Shown here one piece after another: positions 12,285 to 21,585 of a stretch of DNA of 64,000 nt (its first letter is position 1; the number at the start of each line of letters is the position of its first letter). Both the position numbers and the translations under genes were made by a program. This DNA comes from Diospyros lotus. Taxonomy: Eukaryota > Streptophyta > Magnoliopsida > Ericales > Ebenaceae. The notes below the pieces were generated by a model. The model was not told the origin of the DNA. It saw only the letters and a program-made list of their open reading frames with translations, and searched no databases. The stretch lies in contig NC_068344.1 in NCBI RefSeq assembly GCF_014633365.1, positions 10,803,669 through 10,867,668 on the forward strand. The letters are read 5' to 3'.

Positions 12285-14372
12285 TGATTAGTGGTTAATT
12301 TTATAAAAATTTTGTTATAATTATACCCTTCTTTTGATCTTAAAAATAGTTTAAATTAGATATTAATATATATTTTATGGTTATATGCAAGTTTAAATTG
12401 AAAAATGAATGAAATGAAATTTTAAAGTAAAATTTAATAATAATAATAATAATATATAAAATTATATATAATACATATACATCATTATATGCATTCATGT
12501 AATATATATAATATAATATAATATATATATATATATATGTGCCATGTCTAATACATATATATAATATATAATTTATTAATAATATTAAATTATTTTTATT
12601 TTTTTAGGCATGAAGAATTAAAGCCCATGAAGACTTAAAGTCCATGAAGAATTCAAGTCCATGAAGAAATCAAACCCATGGAGAAATCAAGCCCATGAAG
12701 AATTCAAGTCCATGAAGAAATCAAGCACATGAAAAATTAAAGTCCATGAAGAATTTAAGCCCATGAAGAATTAAGGCCCAATTTGAGCAACCCATGGAAG
12801 ATATTATTTGGAGAAGGCCCAAGGATTATTTTTAATCCTAATGAAGATTAAAAATCAATTTATAGAAATCTATTTTTATTTTTTATGTGAGAGCTTTATT
12901 AGGTGTGTTTTTTTAGCTAAAATCCACTTAACTATTAGGTGGATATTATAGCTAAAATCCATTTAACTTTATGAATGCTTTATTAGGTATGTATTTTAGC
13001 TAAAATCCATTTAATATTAGGTGTGTATTATAGCTAAAATCCATTTAACTTTAAGTGTGTGAGTGCCCATTAGATATAATTATGTCTAGTTGAATAATTG
13101 AAATTGTGTGGTTTGTATTGCATCTTGTGGCCTATAAATAGATCACTTGATTGCATTTGTAAGTGTGATTATTATTCTTGAATCAAAGTTTAGTTATTTC
13201 CTTAGAATTCTCTCTTTGAGAATTGCTTTTGTTCTCTCTCATTTTCTTTAGTATTTTCTCTTGTGATCTTACTTTCTTCCTTTCTTCCTTTCTTCCTTTC
13301 TTCTTTTAAATTCTTATGTCATTTATTATTACTTTATTATTCACCGCCTAAATGGACGGTTAGTTTATGCCTTTAAATTCTTGCAATTTTAATTCTTGTA
13401 TTTTAATTGTTCACCGCCTAAATGGACGGTTAGTTTCTTGCCTTTAAATTCTTGCAATTTTAATTCTTGTATTTTAATTATCTACCGCCTAAATGGCCGG
13501 TTAGTTTCTTCTATTTTAATTCCTGTCATTTAAATTCTGTTATTTAAATTATGTCATTTAAATTGTTGTCAATTAATTTAATAGAGATGAGTAGCTAAAT
13601 CTAATCTTGGGTTAAGGCAAGGACAGTGTCTAACGCCAATGATTCCCAAAGAAAGCTACGCTTTAAATGAGTAACATTGGTTTAAACTTCAATATGAGTG
13701 TGTTTTGATTATTGAAAAATCACTAGGTTTGGATTGGAGCGTAAGCCTAAGAGCTTTCATGTCACGCATGAGAGTTACTAGAACTGGAAACGCTATCATA
13801 CCCAAACCCGGATGATTAATTTAGTTGTTTTGTGTATTAATTGTAATTGAATTTATGGTAGTTTCTTAAATTAGAATCCCGCATATCATGTATGGGGATT
13901 GCTTAAACTAGAGCTATCATTATCTTTAATTGCATTTAATAACAAATCCTCATATCTGAAATTAAATTAATGTTGCTAATCTTTTATGCTAATATTTGGG
14001 AATCAACGGGTTGGCACTGAAATTGTCTTAACTCAAGTACTTTCCAATTTCATATTCTCACGTTTAGTATTTATTTCAACTTCTGTCTTGCTTTATTTTC
14101 TAGTATTTGTTATCTAAAAAAATCATAAAAAAATCATGTTATCAATCCATCTAAATGCGTGTGCGTGTGTGTGACATTCTTTTTTTCTTTTGCCATAAAT
14201 AAATCTCTCAGTGGACGACCTGGACTTATCCAGAAAGTATAAATTTAAATTTGAACTACAACTGCACTCGTACACTGACGAGTATAAACCTCTCGCCTAA
14301 ATAAATAAATAAAATATAAAATTTTTATTGTGTTTTGTTTTGTGTTTTAATTGCAGGGTGAGAGTGCAGCCA
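12285..14372 (+). repeat. 5' LTR of Athila-type element
   Basis: 2088 bp, TGATTAGTGG to GTGCAGCCA. It holds three families of short direct repeats: about ten CCCATGAAGAATTCAAG-type units (12605-12790), four TAGCTAAAATCCATTTAA units (12915-13050) and three ACCGCCTAAATGGACGGTTAG units (13343-13505). There is also a TTCCT microsatellite near 13270-13310. A TATA-like CTATAAATA at 13132-13140 probably drives transcription. An (AT)n run at 12515-12540 is two bases longer than in the 3' LTR. Confidence 0.95.
13132..13140 (+). promoter_or_regulatory. TATA box of the 5' LTR
   Basis: CTATAAATA sits about 850 bp into the LTR, upstream of a T/C-rich stretch where transcription could start. The identical copy in the 3' LTR is at 25001-25009. 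The assignment is by motif only. Confidence 0.6.
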
Positions 14373-14377
14373 AATTT

Positions 14378-14395
14378 TGGCGCCGTTGCCGGGGA
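14378..14395 (+). other. Primer binding site, tRNA-Asp type
   Basis: TGGCGCCGTTGCCGGGGA starts five bases after the LTR end. It is complementary to the 3' end of plant tRNA-Asp, the primer generally used by Athila-lineage elements. Confidence 0.88.
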
Positions 14396-14504
14396 GATTG
14401 AGGCAAAAACAAAAAGAAAAAAAAAAAAAGAGAAAGAAGAAGCATCTCCTGATAAATTCGGTAACTCTGTTTCTTTTTACTTTATTTTTGTTTGTCCATT
14501 GTGT

Positions 14505-17500
14505 ATGATACTTAGGTCTGGTAGAACTGTAGAAAATCAATCGCTCATGTCTCAACACAATGAGAACATACCACTTGCACACAACATGTCTGCACGTGGT
14601 AGTGACCACGGTGACCCTGATCCCATTGATCAGGAGATGATCAGACCCCTCAGAGAGTATCTTCATCCTCCTAGGCAGACAACCCCCTCTTGTATTATTC
14701 TTCCCATCAACCACCATAGGTTTAACTTCAAACCTGGCACAATCCAATTGTTGCCAACTTTTCATGGCATGGATTCTGAAAATCCATATACTCATATGAA
14801 AGAATTTGAGGAAGTATGTAGCACTTGCATGGACCATACAGTAAATGAGGATGTCATCAGATTAAAACTCTTTCCATTCTCACTGAAAGATAAGGCAAAA
14901 ATATGGTTAAGCACTCTCTCACCTAGATCTATAGGAACTTGGAGAGAAATGCAAACAACTTTCTTAAAAAAATACTTCCCTGCCAACAGAACTGCTACTC
15001 TTCAAAGACAAATCATGAACTTTGCCTGTAAACCAAATGAGAATTTTGCTCAAGCGTGGGAAAGGTTTAAAGACCTTCTTCACACTTGTCCGCACCATGC
15101 TTTTGAGCAATGGAGAGTGGTCAGTTTCTTTCATGATTCACTCACTCCACAATTGAAAATGCTAGTTTCTACAATGTGCAATGGAGAATTCTATGAGAAG
15201 ACTCCAGAAGAAGCTTTCCACTTCTTTGACACATTGGCTGAGAATACAAGAAACTGGGAAGTTGGTCCAACATCTGCTCTTGATTCAAGAGAAAATCCAC
15301 AACCTAGAGGGAGATACCAACTAAGTGAGAGTGATGATTTAAATGCAAGACTAACTGCTTTAACAAAGAAAGTTGAAAACATGCAACCCAAAAAGGTGCA
15401 ATCTGTTAATCAAGTGGAAGTAAAGTGTGTTGTGTGTGATGCAATAGATCATTCAACTGAAGAATGTCCTACCCTACCTGCTTTCAAGGAGGTATTGTAT
15501 GGGCAGACTAATAACAATCATTCACACAACTTTGAGGGGAGACAAAATCAAAATCAGAGTGGAGCCTATTATGGGAATAATCAGAACTACAATTCATACC
15601 ATCCCAATAATAGAAATCACCCCAATTTTTCTTGGAGAAATGATTTTGGAAATCATTCTCAACCTCCCTTCCCTGCACAACAGCACACTTTCCAACAAAA
15701 TCAAGGTTCTTCATCCAATACTTACCAACCTCCTCATAGGAGATCTTTGGAAGATACCTTGCACCAGTTCATCCAAAGTCAAACAGGTATCAATAATCAG
15801 GTTGCTCAGCTTGTCAAAAATCAAGACCAAACAAATAGAGCTGTAGAAGACATTAGGAGCCAGTTGACCAAGATAACACAAACATTGAGTGTGAGAGAAC
15901 CCGGAAGGTTTCCATCCCAAACTAATCCTAACCCAATTAGACAAACCAACCAGGTAGAAGCTTCAAATAGTGAAACCAACACTCATGAACAAGTGCAAGC
16001 AGTGACTGCCCTAAGAAGTGGAAGAATAATTGAGAAACCAACTGATCCTAGGATAAACCAACATGCTGATGAAGAAAAAGAACCAAAAGATTATGAATCC
16101 ACCGTGGAAAAAAATGAAAAAAATGAGAAAAATGAGAAAAATGAAAAAAATGAGAAAAATGAAAAACAAAAAGAAGATGAGAAAGAAATTCAATACAGGC
16201 CCAAACCACCTTTTCCACAAAGGTTGAATCATTTGAAAAAAGAGCAACAAAATGCAGATATATATGAAGTGTTTAAGCAAGTGAGAATCAACATCCCGCT
16301 GTTGGATGCAATCAAACAAACACCTTCATATGCAAAGTTTTTGAAAGATCTGTGCACTGTAAAAAGGAAAACAAATGTGCATGAAAAGGCATTCTTAACT
16401 GAACAAGTCAGCGCCATTCTCCAATTGAAAACTCCTCCCAAATACAAAGATCCAGGCTGTCCAACCATTACATGCATCATAGGAAGTCAAAAGGTTGATC
16501 GGGCACTCTTGGATTTAGGAGCTAGTGTCAATTTGTTGCCATACAGTGTGTATCAACAGTTGGGATTAGGTGAGCTTAAACCCACTAGAGTGACCCTTCA
16601 GCTGGCTGATCGATCAGTCAAAGTTCCACGAGGAATTGTGGAGGATGTTCTGGTACAAATCGATAAGTTCTACTTTCCAGTAGACTTCATCGTTTTGGAC
16701 ACCCAGCCACATCAGGGTCCTCAACCTCCTGTGCCAGTCATCTTAGGTCGACCATTCCTTGCCACATCAAATGCCATCATCAACTGTAGGAATGGTGTGT
16801 TAAAGCTATCTTTTGGGAACATGACTGTAGAAATGAATATCTTCAGGGTAGCCAAACATCAGGACACTGAGAGTGAAGTGGAGGAGGTAGACTTGATCCA
16901 AACACTGACCAATGACTGTTTTGAAGAGTTCATGAGAAGACCCAAAGAAGGAAATCAAGATCTTGAAGAAATAAAAGAAGTGGAAGTCATAAGCAAAGAA
17001 AGTGAGAAGCCTACATGGATGCCTGGTTTAGAGCCATTAAGAAACTTGGACAGTAAGCTCATGGCTCCTGATAGCCATCAGTCCACGCCTGAGAGAAAGC
17101 CATTACCCAGTGATTTGAAGTATGTCTTTCTAGGAGAAGGGGAAGCATTCCCAGTGGTGATATCTTCAAGTTTGACACCTCAGCAAGAGCAACAATTGAT
17201 AGAAGTTCTAAAAGCACACAGGAAGTCATTAGGATGGACCATTTCAGATTTGCAAGGTATTAGCCCTTTGATATGTACTCATAAGATATTCTTGGAAGAA
17301 GGAGCAAAACCAGTTAGGCAAATGCAAAGGAGATTAAATCCCAACATGAAAGAAGTTGTCAGAAAAGAAGTGCTTAAGCTATTGGATGCTGGAATAATTT
17401 ACCCAATCTCTGATTCTAAGTGGGTAAGTCCAACACAGGTAGTACCCAAAAAGTCTGGAGTCACTGTTGTAAAAAATGAGAACAATGAACTGATTCCCAC

Positions 17501-19049
17501 GCGCATCCAGACAGGATGGCGTATGTGCATTGATTATAGAAAGCTCAATTCTGTGACAAGGAAAGATCATTTTCCTTTGCCTTTCTTGGATCAAGTTCTG
17601 GAGAGAATAGCAGGCCAAGCCTACTACTGTTTCTTAGATGGGTACTCAGGGTACAATCAGATAGAAATTGCACTAGAAGATCAAGAGAAGACAACTTTCA
17701 CATGTCCATTTGGGACATTTGCATACAGGCGCATGCCATTTGGGTTATGCAATGCTCCAGCCACCTTTCAAAGGTGTATGATGAGCATTTTCAGTGAAAT
17801 GGTTGAGCAAATTGTTGAAGTGTTTATGGATGACTTTTCTGTTTATGGAAGTAACTTTGAGGCCTGTTTGGAGAATCTGAAAAAGGTTTTAGCAAGATGT
17901 GAGGAAACAAATCTGATACTCAATTGGGAAAAATGTCACTTCATGGTGAAACAGGGCATAGTCTTGGGGCACATCGTTTCATCTAGGGGGATGGAGGTAG
18001 ACAGGTCAAAAATTGAAACAATTCAAAAACTCCCCATCCCTAGGAATGTGAAAGACATCAGAAGTTTTTTGGGACATGCAGGGTTTTATAGGAGATTCAT
18101 TGCTTCCTTTAGCACCATAACAAGACCCTTGTGCCATTTGTTGTCTCAAGATGTTCCGTTTGAATGGAGTCCTGCCTGTCAAAATGCTTTTGATAAATTG
18201 AAAGATGCACTCATTTCAGCACCTATCATTCAGTCCCCTGATTGGTCCCTCCCGTTTGAACTTATGTGCGATGCTAGTGATTATGCGGTAGGAGCTGTGT
18301 TAGGGCAGAGGAAGGATAAGAAACCTCATGTGATATATTATGCTAGCAAAACTCTTAATGAGGCACAAAAGAATTACACCACTACAGAGAAAGAGTTACT
18401 AGCAGTTGTCTTTGCCCTGGACAAGTTTCGATCTTACCTCGTAGGGTCACTAGTGATCATTTTTACTGATCACGCTGCTCTGAAGTATTTGTTCACAAAG
18501 CAAGATGCAAAACCCCGTCTGCTCCGATGGATCTTACTCCTGCAAGAGTTCAACATTGAAATCAGAGACAAGAAGGGAGTAGAAAATGTGGTGGCTGACC
18601 ATTTGTCAAGGATTCCAAGTCAAGATCTCACACAATTTGATGAACCAATTCATGACAATTTCCCTGATGAGCAACTGTTTAAAGTGAATGTTATTCGTGC
18701 ATCATCTGTTGTCCCTTGGTATGCTGACATTGCGAACTACCTGGCAACTGGTCTGATCCCAGACCATTGGAGTAAGCAAGATAGGCATAAATTTTTCAGA
18801 AAAGTCAGAACCTTCTTTTGGGATGAGCCCTACCTCTTCAAGTATTGTCCTGATCAAATCATCCGTAGATGCATACCCGATCATGAGCAACAAAGTGTCA
18901 TCAATTTCTGTCATACTCTTCCATGTGGAGGCCATTTTTCTGTCAAGAAAACAGTTGCAAAAATTTTTCAGAGTGGATTTTATTGGCCGACATTGTTCAA
19001 GGATGTGTACAAGTTCTGTTCAAATTGTGATCGATGTCAAAGGATATGA
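14505..19049 (+). CDS. Athila gag-pol polyprotein, up to an in-frame TGA in integrase
   Basis: I start at the ATG at 14505 (MILRSGRTVEN); the open frame extends upstream into the LTR but without an ATG. Counting from there: gag core at roughly residues 70-250, a CCHC knuckle at 308-321 (C-x2-C-x4-H-x4-C), an N/Q-rich linker and an (NEK)n run encoded at about 16110-16170. Protease follows with DLGAS at 670, reverse transcriptase with FMDD at 1107-1110, RNase H with its first Asp near 1256, and the integrase HHCC zinc domain (GGHFSVKKT ... CSNCDRCQ) at about 1475-1510. Codon 1515 is TGA (19047-19049), after which the same frame continues. The 1514 residues before it are otherwise uninterrupted. 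The products make the particle, process it, and copy RNA into cDNA. Confidence 0.93.
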   Translation: MILRSGRTVENQSLMSQHNENIPLAHNMSARGSDHGDPDPIDQEMIRPLREYLHPPRQTTPSCIILPINHHRFNFKPGTIQLLPTFHGMDSENPYTHMKEFEEVCSTCMDHTVNEDVIRLKLFPFSLKDKAKIWLSTLSPRSIGTWREMQTTFLKKYFPANRTATLQRQIMNFACKPNENFAQAWERFKDLLHTCPHHAFEQWRVVSFFHDSLTPQLKMLVSTMCNGEFYEKTPEEAFHFFDTLAENTRNWEVGPTSALDSRENPQPRGRYQLSESDDLNARLTALTKKVENMQPKKVQSVNQVEVKCVVCDAIDHSTEECPTLPAFKEVLYGQTNNNHSHNFEGRQNQNQSGAYYGNNQNYNSYHPNNRNHPNFSWRNDFGNHSQPPFPAQQHTFQQNQGSSSNTYQPPHRRSLEDTLHQFIQSQTGINNQVAQLVKNQDQTNRAVEDIRSQLTKITQTLSVREPGRFPSQTNPNPIRQTNQVEASNSETNTHEQVQAVTALRSGRIIEKPTDPRINQHADEEKEPKDYESTVEKNEKNEKNEKNEKNEKNEKQKEDEKEIQYRPKPPFPQRLNHLKKEQQNADIYEVFKQVRINIPLLDAIKQTPSYAKFLKDLCTVKRKTNVHEKAFLTEQVSAILQLKTPPKYKDPGCPTITCIIGSQKVDRALLDLGASVNLLPYSVYQQLGLGELKPTRVTLQLADRSVKVPRGIVEDVLVQIDKFYFPVDFIVLDTQPHQGPQPPVPVILGRPFLATSNAIINCRNGVLKLSFGNMTVEMNIFRVAKHQDTESEVEEVDLIQTLTNDCFEEFMRRPKEGNQDLEEIKEVEVISKESEKPTWMPGLEPLRNLDSKLMAPDSHQSTPERKPLPSDLKYVFLGEGEAFPVVISSSLTPQQEQQLIEVLKAHRKSLGWTISDLQGISPLICTHKIFLEEGAKPVRQMQRRLNPNMKEVVRKEVLKLLDAGIIYPISDSKWVSPTQVVPKKSGVTVVKNENNELIPTRIQTGWRMCIDYRKLNSVTRKDHFPLPFLDQVLERIAGQAYYCFLDGYSGYNQIEIALEDQEKTTFTCPFGTFAYRRMPFGLCNAPATFQRCMMSIFSEMVEQIVEVFMDDFSVYGSNFEACLENLKKVLARCEETNLILNWEKCHFMVKQGIVLGHIVSSRGMEVDRSKIETIQKLPIPRNVKDIRSFLGHAGFYRRFIASFSTITRPLCHLLSQDVPFEWSPACQNAFDKLKDALISAPIIQSPDWSLPFELMCDASDYAVGAVLGQRKDKKPHVIYYASKTLNEAQKNYTTTEKELLAVVFALDKFRSYLVGSLVIIFTDHAALKYLFTKQDAKPRLLRWILLLQEFNIEIRDKKGVENVVADHLSRIPSQDLTQFDEPIHDNFPDEQLFKVNVIRASSVVPWYADIANYLATGLIPDHWSKQDRHKFFRKVRTFFWDEPYLFKYCPDQIIRRCIPDHEQQSVINFCHTLPCGGHFSVKKTVAKIFQSGFYWPTLFKDVYKFCSNCDRCQRI

Positions 19050-20012
19050 AGTCTGTCAAGGAGAAACATGATGCCATTACATCCGATCCAAGTGTTAGAA
19101 GTTTTTGACTGTTGGGGTATGGATTTTATGGGCCCATTTGTCAATTCATTTGGTCATGAATATATCTTACTTGCTGTTGACTATGTGTCCAAATGGGTAG
19201 AAGCAATCCCGGCCAGAACAAATGACCATAGGACTGTCGTGAAATTTTTGAAAGAAAACATATTCAGTCGATTTGGGATGCCACGAGCAATCATCAGTGA
19301 TGGGGGTTCCCATTTTTGTAATAAAGTTGTGGCAGGATTAATGAAGAAATATGGTGTACTGCATAAGGTTGCAACACCATACCATCCCCAAACCAATGGT
19401 CAAGCCGAGCTAGCCAATAGGGAGATTAAGCGCATATTGGAAAAGACTGTTGCTGCTAATCGTAAGGATTGGTCCTTAAGACTAGTAGACGCTCTTTGGG
19501 CATACAGGACAGCTTACAAAACAATTTTGGGAATGTCTCCCTATAGGCTAGTATACGGTAAATCTTGTCATCTGCCGGTGGAAATTGAGCATAAAGCATA
19601 TTGGGCAATTCATAAGATCAACAAGAGTCTAACTGAAGCAGGCTTATCCAGGAAGCTCCAATTGAATGAACTTGAGGAAATTCGGAATGAAGCATTTGAA
19701 AATGCACGATTGGCCAAGGTTCGCATGAAAGAGTTACATGATCGGCACATCATTCGAAAAAGCTTTCAGGTAGGGCAACAGGTACTCTTGTACGATTCTC
19801 GATTGCATCTATTCCCAGGAAAATTGAAGTCTCGATGGGTCGGCCCTTTTGTAATCAAGTTCATCTCAGGATATGGGTCATTTGAGATAGAAAATCCGGA
19901 GTCAGGACAGCTTCTAACAGTCAATGGTCATAGGTTGAAACCATACCAGGGTAGTGTTGAGGAGAATGAAGGAGTTATGGATTTGGATGATCCACCATCA
20001 TCTGATGAATAA
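19050..20012 (+). pseudogene. Athila integrase catalytic core, in frame after the TGA
   Basis: The frame of gag-pol resumes right after the TGA and contains an ATG at 19068. It encodes the integrase catalytic core: Asp in WGMDFMGPF (19122), Asp in IISDGG (19299) and Glu in GQAELANRE (19407), giving the D-x35-E spacing. A C-terminal domain ends GHRLKPYQG ... LDDPPSSDE. All catalytic residues are present, but the HHCC zinc domain is on the other side of the stop. Alternatives are a recent nonsense mutation, a sequencing error, low-level read-through, or complementation by sister copies. Integrase inserts the cDNA in the nucleus. Confidence 0.85.
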
Positions 20013-20872
20013 GGGAAGTTTCATGTCGTCTGGGAATCTGACGTTAAAAGACCACCTTTCCATTTAGGTTAAATGGATGTTTATAGATCTGAAAAAAAAA
20101 TAAAATAAAAAAAAAAAAATAAAATAAAAAAAAAATAAATAATAATAATAATAATAAAGAAGTATATATATAAGTTGTTCATTTTCTGCATTACTTAATT
20201 AACTTTGATTCAAATAGTGTTTCTCTGTATGCAGTCTAAATAAAAATTTTTCCATACGAGTTCATGTATTGAAGACCGTCAGGTATGCCTATCTTCTATC
20301 CTTTTATTGCCGATTGAGGACAATGCGCAATTTAAGTTGGGGGGTAAGGTGTACTTATTGATTTATTAGTGAAATAATTTTGATTGACTTGATAATATTG
20401 TCTTGTGTGATATATATGATTTTATTGGGCCCCTACTAAAAAAAAAAAAAATAAAAAAAAATAAAAATTTACCACAAAAAAAAAAAAAAAAAAAAAAATT
20501 AAAAAAAAAAATTTGAATTGAGAGAGACAGAATTGACGCTGGTGGTAGCTATCTTTTCTTAGGCAGTGCAATCACACTGCCCTATAAAGGATAAGGCACA
20601 CTGCCAAATGTTGAAAAATGAGGCACCAAGCGTTGAAAAAGAGACGTCAAGCCTGACCCTGTAATTGTGACATGTCTCGACTCGAGTGTAGAATAGTGAT
20701 GACCGTTGCTCTATAAGAGACTCCATATCTGTATGAGGCAAGTCACCCTTCTTGAGCTCAATCTTCTCTCCTTTGTGTTATCCTCCGATCAGGTACTCTC
20801 ATCCCTTTTGCAAAGTTTATAGTTCTTTACTTTTTTTTTCTTAGTATAGTTAAAAAAAAAAAAAAAAAAAAA
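20013..20872 (+). other. Noncoding post-pol spacer with first PPT-like motif and A-rich runs
   Basis: It contains A-rich tracts (20092-20160 and 20441-20510), a PPT-like motif at 20331-20350 (TTTAAGTTGGGGGGTAAGGT), and a possible leader for the next ORF ending in a run of about 20 A's just before its ATG. A TTTTTTTTTCTTAG stretch near 20831-20844 resembles a splice acceptor, which would suit a spliced subgenomic mRNA. No convincing ORF. Confidence 0.55.
20331..20350 (+). repeat. PPT-like motif, copy 1
   Basis: TTTAAGTTGGGGGGTAAGGT closely matches the functional PPT at 24141-24155 and the motif at 22626-22647. It is followed by a T/A-rich stretch and an A-run, as is copy 2. Confidence 0.7.
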
Positions 20873-21418
20873 ATGGATCTTTATCTCTCAAAAATTCACA
20901 AGTACTATCCATCTCTCCCGCAGAATGATTTGAAAAAAATTTATGTTGCTAGGTGTGAAAGACTTAGGTTGTTGATGCTTAATAACATCCCTGAAGATAT
21001 TCGTTGGCTGATCGAAGCAAAAGTTCGATTAGCTGGTGAAACTTCACCTAGTTTTAAGCATTTTCCAGGCTTAGGGAAGAGTAGTTTTGCGAAGAAAAGA
21101 AGAGCGAAAAGAGTGAATGGTTGTTACAAATGTGCTCGATGGACCTGTAACACACGATGCAAATCTGTGGGGTTTACGTCCATAAATCGAGAAGATAAAA
21201 TTAGTTTCATAAAGGATGGACTGAGTAAGGAGTCTCTGGATGATATCCGATTGACTCTTGAGACGCATCCGTGTGGAATAGTGCAAAGAGAACTTCTTGC
21301 TTTATGGACCCAGTTTAGAAGTGACCACCAACGCTATAGTCTTGGGAATCTGACTAAAAACGACCCTGTTTGCCAATCTATAAGAAAATTGGATGGGAAG
21401 CTTATCCCCGCTTCATAG
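20873..21418 (+). CDS. Cargo ORF 1: basic, four-cysteine protein resembling plant-virus nucleic-acid-binding proteins
   Basis: 181 residues, ATG directly after an A-run, no introns or stops. Seen: a basic patch AKKRRAKR at 73-80, then C84-x2-C87-x4-C92-x3-C96, then a FIKDG motif near 112-116. The order (basic arm, Cys cluster, then FI-x-[DE]G-like text) is the layout of the cysteine-rich nucleic-acid-binding proteins of carlaviruses and their relatives (Pfam Carla_C4 type), several of which suppress RNA silencing or enter the nucleus. The Cys spacing here is tighter than in those viruses, so homology is inferred and not proven. The N-terminal 60 residues and C-terminal 60 residues match nothing I recognise. 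It sits where an env-like frame is found in other Athila elements. It could instead be an element-specific zinc-binding protein. Confidence 0.75.
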   Translation: MDLYLSKIHKYYPSLPQNDLKKIYVARCERLRLLMLNNIPEDIRWLIEAKVRLAGETSPSFKHFPGLGKSSFAKKRRAKRVNGCYKCARWTCNTRCKSVGFTSINREDKISFIKDGLSKESLDDIRLTLETHPCGIVQRELLALWTQFRSDHQRYSLGNLTKNDPVCQSIRKLDGKLIPAS

Positions 21419-21585
21419 AAAGTGTTTAAGCCGTTTCTGGACGTAAAACCAGAGGAAGATGTGAGCCACAATCACAACTACTTATACATACGCATGATTT
21501 TTGTTTGTATTTATTTCTTGTTGAATTGTTGTATAGCTACTTTTGATCGCTAAATCTCTTTCCAGGGCATACAAAAGGAACAAAC
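21419..21585 (+). other. Spacer between the two cargo ORFs
   Basis: 167 bp. It ends with a pyrimidine-rich CTCTTTCCAG (about 21556-21565), a plausible splice acceptor 20 bases before the LOG start codon. This would let LOG be translated from a spliced transcript. No ORF. Confidence 0.4.

Noticed and set aside
12605..12790. CRISPR-like array of short repeats
   Set aside because: Units are degenerate, abut without unique spacers and lie in both LTRs of a plant retrotransposon.
14328..14504. N-terminal extension of gag-pol into the LTR
   Set aside because: The frame is open but begins with TTG and lies over the LTR and PBS; the first ATG is at 14505.
16011..16480. Ile/Phe-rich minus-strand ORFs
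   Set aside because: They are the antisense of the Asn-Glu-Lys run and neighbouring gag-pol coding sequence.
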